Shown: piece after piece, positions 6,536 to 7,578 of the stretch
Layout of the letters: each line of letters opens with the position of its first letter
How positions within the stretch are numbered: position 1 is the stretch's first letter
Assembly: GCA_016871655.1 (NCBI GenBank)
Contig: VHCR01000063.1
Span: forward strand, 1 to 7,578
Length of the DNA: 7,578 bases
Direction of reading: 5' to 3'
Source: Verrucomicrobiota bacterium
GTDB lineage: Bacteria; Verrucomicrobiota; Verrucomicrobiia; Chthoniobacterales; UBA6821
Notes under the pieces: generated by a model
Told to the model about the DNA's origin: nothing
Database searches by the model: none
The model's input: only the letters and a program-made list of their open reading frames with translations
Program-made: the position numbers and the translations under genes

Positions 6536-6864
6536 ATGGCCAAAGCACCCGTCAAAAAAAACAGTTCTTCCATCAAGCGTGCCAAGCAAAGCGCTACACG
6601 TCATGCTCGTAATACCAGCATTATTTCGAGTTTAAAAACTCAAGAGAAAAAAGTCCCAAAGCACTCGAGTCAGAATCGACCGAGCTCAAAGATCTTTTCA
6701 AAAAATTTGTCTCGATGCTTGATAAAGCTGTCAAGAAAAGCGTTGTTCCTAAAAATAGAGCTGCTCGCAAAAAGAGTCTTTTGAACAAGCGTGTTGCAGG
6801 GGGCAAGACCACTACTGCTAAGCCAGCTGCTAAAGCAAAAAAAGCAAAAGCTGCAAAGAAGTAA
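6536..6864 (+). CDS. rpsT: 30S ribosomal protein S20, reading frame broken by an apparent -1 shift
   Basis: S20 is a primary 16S rRNA-binding protein of the small subunit. The first frame, from ATG 6536, reads MAKAPVKKNSSSIKRAKQS and continues to SLKTQEKK, which matches the S20 N-terminal helix pattern. After the six-A run at 6647-6652 this frame loses similarity and stops at 6784. The -1 frame continues the family: LKDLFKKFVSMLDKAVKKSV, then PKNRAARKKSLLNKRV, ending at the TAA at 6862-6864 with a Lys/Ala-rich tail (KPAAKAKKAKAAKK). One added A in the run would join both parts into a protein of 109 aa. S20 is normally about 85-90 aa, and the tail accounts for the excess. There is no Shine-Dalgarno; the 33-nt gap after the tRNA is pyrimidine-rich. 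The most likely explanation is a homopolymer error or a real one-base deletion; recoding is possible but not shown. Family assignment is firm. Confidence 0.88.
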
Positions 6865-6884
6865 AAAATTTTAATTGAGTTAGG

Positions 6885-6930
6885 AAACCGCAAATTAGGC
6901 GAGCCATCGCGATTTTGCGGTTTTTTATTT
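6885..6930 (+). terminator. Intrinsic terminator of rpsT
   Basis: AAACCGCAAA (6885-6894) pairs perfectly with TTTGCGGTTT (6914-6923), and an inner GCGA/TCGC stem with a GCCA loop fits between the arms. The 3' arm runs directly into TTTTTTATTT (6921-6930). It begins 20 nt after the rpsT stop codon. It overlaps the stop of the convergent permease gene (6927-6925). On the minus strand the exit side is less T-rich, so it is mainly a + strand terminator. Confidence 0.85.
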
Positions 6931-7578
6931 CTTCTTCGGTTTTGCTACCAAATAAAAGCTGACAGCAAACGTCACTGCTCCAAAAAGGGAAGTGATCAGT
7001 AGCGAAAATAAATAGTGAGGTGGTGGGGACAAAAAGTTTTCTCCCATGAAGGCATCGCGAATGGCGGAGACGCTGTAGCTCACGGGATTCAGTAGGCCAA
7101 CCCAGTAGAGCCAGCCACTCCCTGCAGGCATTGGGAAGAGAGCGCCAGACATCATCCAGAGGGGCATGAGGAAAATATTCATGATCGCGTGAAAGCCTTG
7201 CGTCGAGTCCATCGGCCAAGCGACGAGAAAGCCGAGGCCAGTCATACAAAATCCAACCAAGCAAAAAGCGGGGAGCAATAAAATAATTTGGTTCAGACCA
7301 ATGGGGATGTGAGCGAGTGGTGCCAAGATGCAAAACAAGAGAGCTTGGAGTACAGCAAGCGTCGTGCCGCCTAAAAATTTTCCGAGTGGAATGGTCGCTG
7401 GCGAGAGAGGGGCCACGAGAGCGCCCTGGAGAAAGCCTTCGCGCCGATCTTCAATGACGGAGATCGTTGAGAAAATCGCAGTGAAGAGCATGATCAAGAC
7501 AATCGTTCCTGGGAAAAAATAGGCCAGATACGTTTCATTTCCTCCGGTATTATGAAACGAAGGTCCAAAGCCTGATCC
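6925..7578 (-). CDS. ABC-2 type transporter permease, N-terminal part beyond the window
   Basis: The frame is open from the right edge to the TAA at 6927-6925, giving 217 C-terminal residues. The true start lies outside the window; the ATG at 7497 sits inside a membrane helix and is not a start. About five to six hydrophobic helices are visible. The segment EDRREGFLQGALVAPLSP (residues 43-60 of the visible part) is the typical cytoplasmic coupling loop of ABC-2 exporters of the DrrB/NodJ/YadH type. GALFPMPAG, then LLNPVSYSVSAIRDAF, matches the end of the ABC2_membrane domain. The C-terminus is short and basic (KPKKK). Its ATPase partner is probably encoded just upstream on the same strand, beyond the right edge. 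The substrate cannot be read from this part. Relatives occur beside cytochrome oxidase assembly genes in some bacteria, but nothing here proves such a role. Confidence 0.88.
   Translation of the reverse strand, partial: GSGFGPSFHNTGGNETYLAYFFPGTIVLIMLFTAIFSTISVIEDRREGFLQGALVAPLSPATIPLGKFLGGTTLAVLQALLFCILAPLAHIPIGLNQIILLLPAFCLVGFCMTGLGFLVAWPMDSTQGFHAIMNIFLMPLWMMSGALFPMPAGSGWLYWVGLLNPVSYSVSAIRDAFMGENFLSPPPHYLFSLLITSLFGAVTFAVSFYLVAKPKKK

Noticed and set aside
6621..6893. Minus-strand frame opposite rpsT with hydrophobic residues
   Set aside because: Its Ala/Phe/Leu runs are the complement of the Lys/Ala-rich S20 coding sequence; no start signal.
6830..7333. Minus-strand open frame of 167 codons overlapping the ABC permease
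   Set aside because: It is a shifted frame of the permease gene; the permease frame has family motifs and membrane helices while this one does not.
1..7578. CRISPR array, defence or phage-like system
   Set aside because: No spaced direct repeats and no nuclease, integrase, capsid or toxin-like gene were seen on either strand.

Overview
The window looks like ordinary chromosomal DNA from a Gram-negative-type bacterium of moderate GC content. The gene set fits a member of the PVC group, with a Verrucomicrobiota-like lineage as my best guess. That guess rests on a system II cytochrome c maturation pair whose CcsA has a long periplasmic N-terminal extension, a lipid-linked-sugar type GT39/83 relative, a Lys/Ala-rich C-terminal tail on ribosomal protein S20, and mostly weak or absent Shine-Dalgarno sequences. 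No marker gene settles the taxonomy. I see no phage genes, transposases, integrases, CRISPR array or toxin-antitoxin genes.

Layout from left to right. (1) The C-terminal end of an unrecognised protein enters from the left edge on the + strand and stops at 358. (2) A convergent stem-loop at 372-429 separates it from a minus-strand operon, resB (4003-2099) then ccsA (2102-426). The two genes overlap by ATGA and encode the membrane heme-handling and cytochrome c synthase complex. (3) Only 28 nt away, and divergent, is a + strand pair: a PAP2-family lipid phosphatase (4032-4679) and a GT-C fold glycosyltransferase-like membrane protein (4697-6376). The best-looking promoter for resB-ccsA lies across this gap, with its -35 inside the PAP2 start region. 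(4) Next come a tRNA with a CAU anticodon (6431-6502) and, 33 nt later, rpsT for ribosomal protein S20. As given, rpsT is split by a -1 frameshift at or near a run of six A. (5) A strong intrinsic terminator (6885-6930) ends rpsT and overlaps the stop codon of a convergent ABC-2 type permease gene, which runs off the right edge.

How the genes work together. ResB and CcsA would export and present heme and attach it to periplasmic c-type apocytochromes. The thioredoxin-like partner (ResA/CcsX) is not in this window. The phosphatase and the GT-C protein are probably one transcription unit acting on polyprenyl- or lipid-linked substrates in the envelope, but the GT-C protein lacks several acidic residues normally conserved in its family. 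The tRNA and rpsT are probably co-transcribed.

Most interesting points: the broken rpsT frame, the degenerate active site of the GT-C protein, and the very compact divergent start region with a near-leaderless TTG start for resB. I do not see a convincing undescribed multi-gene system here.
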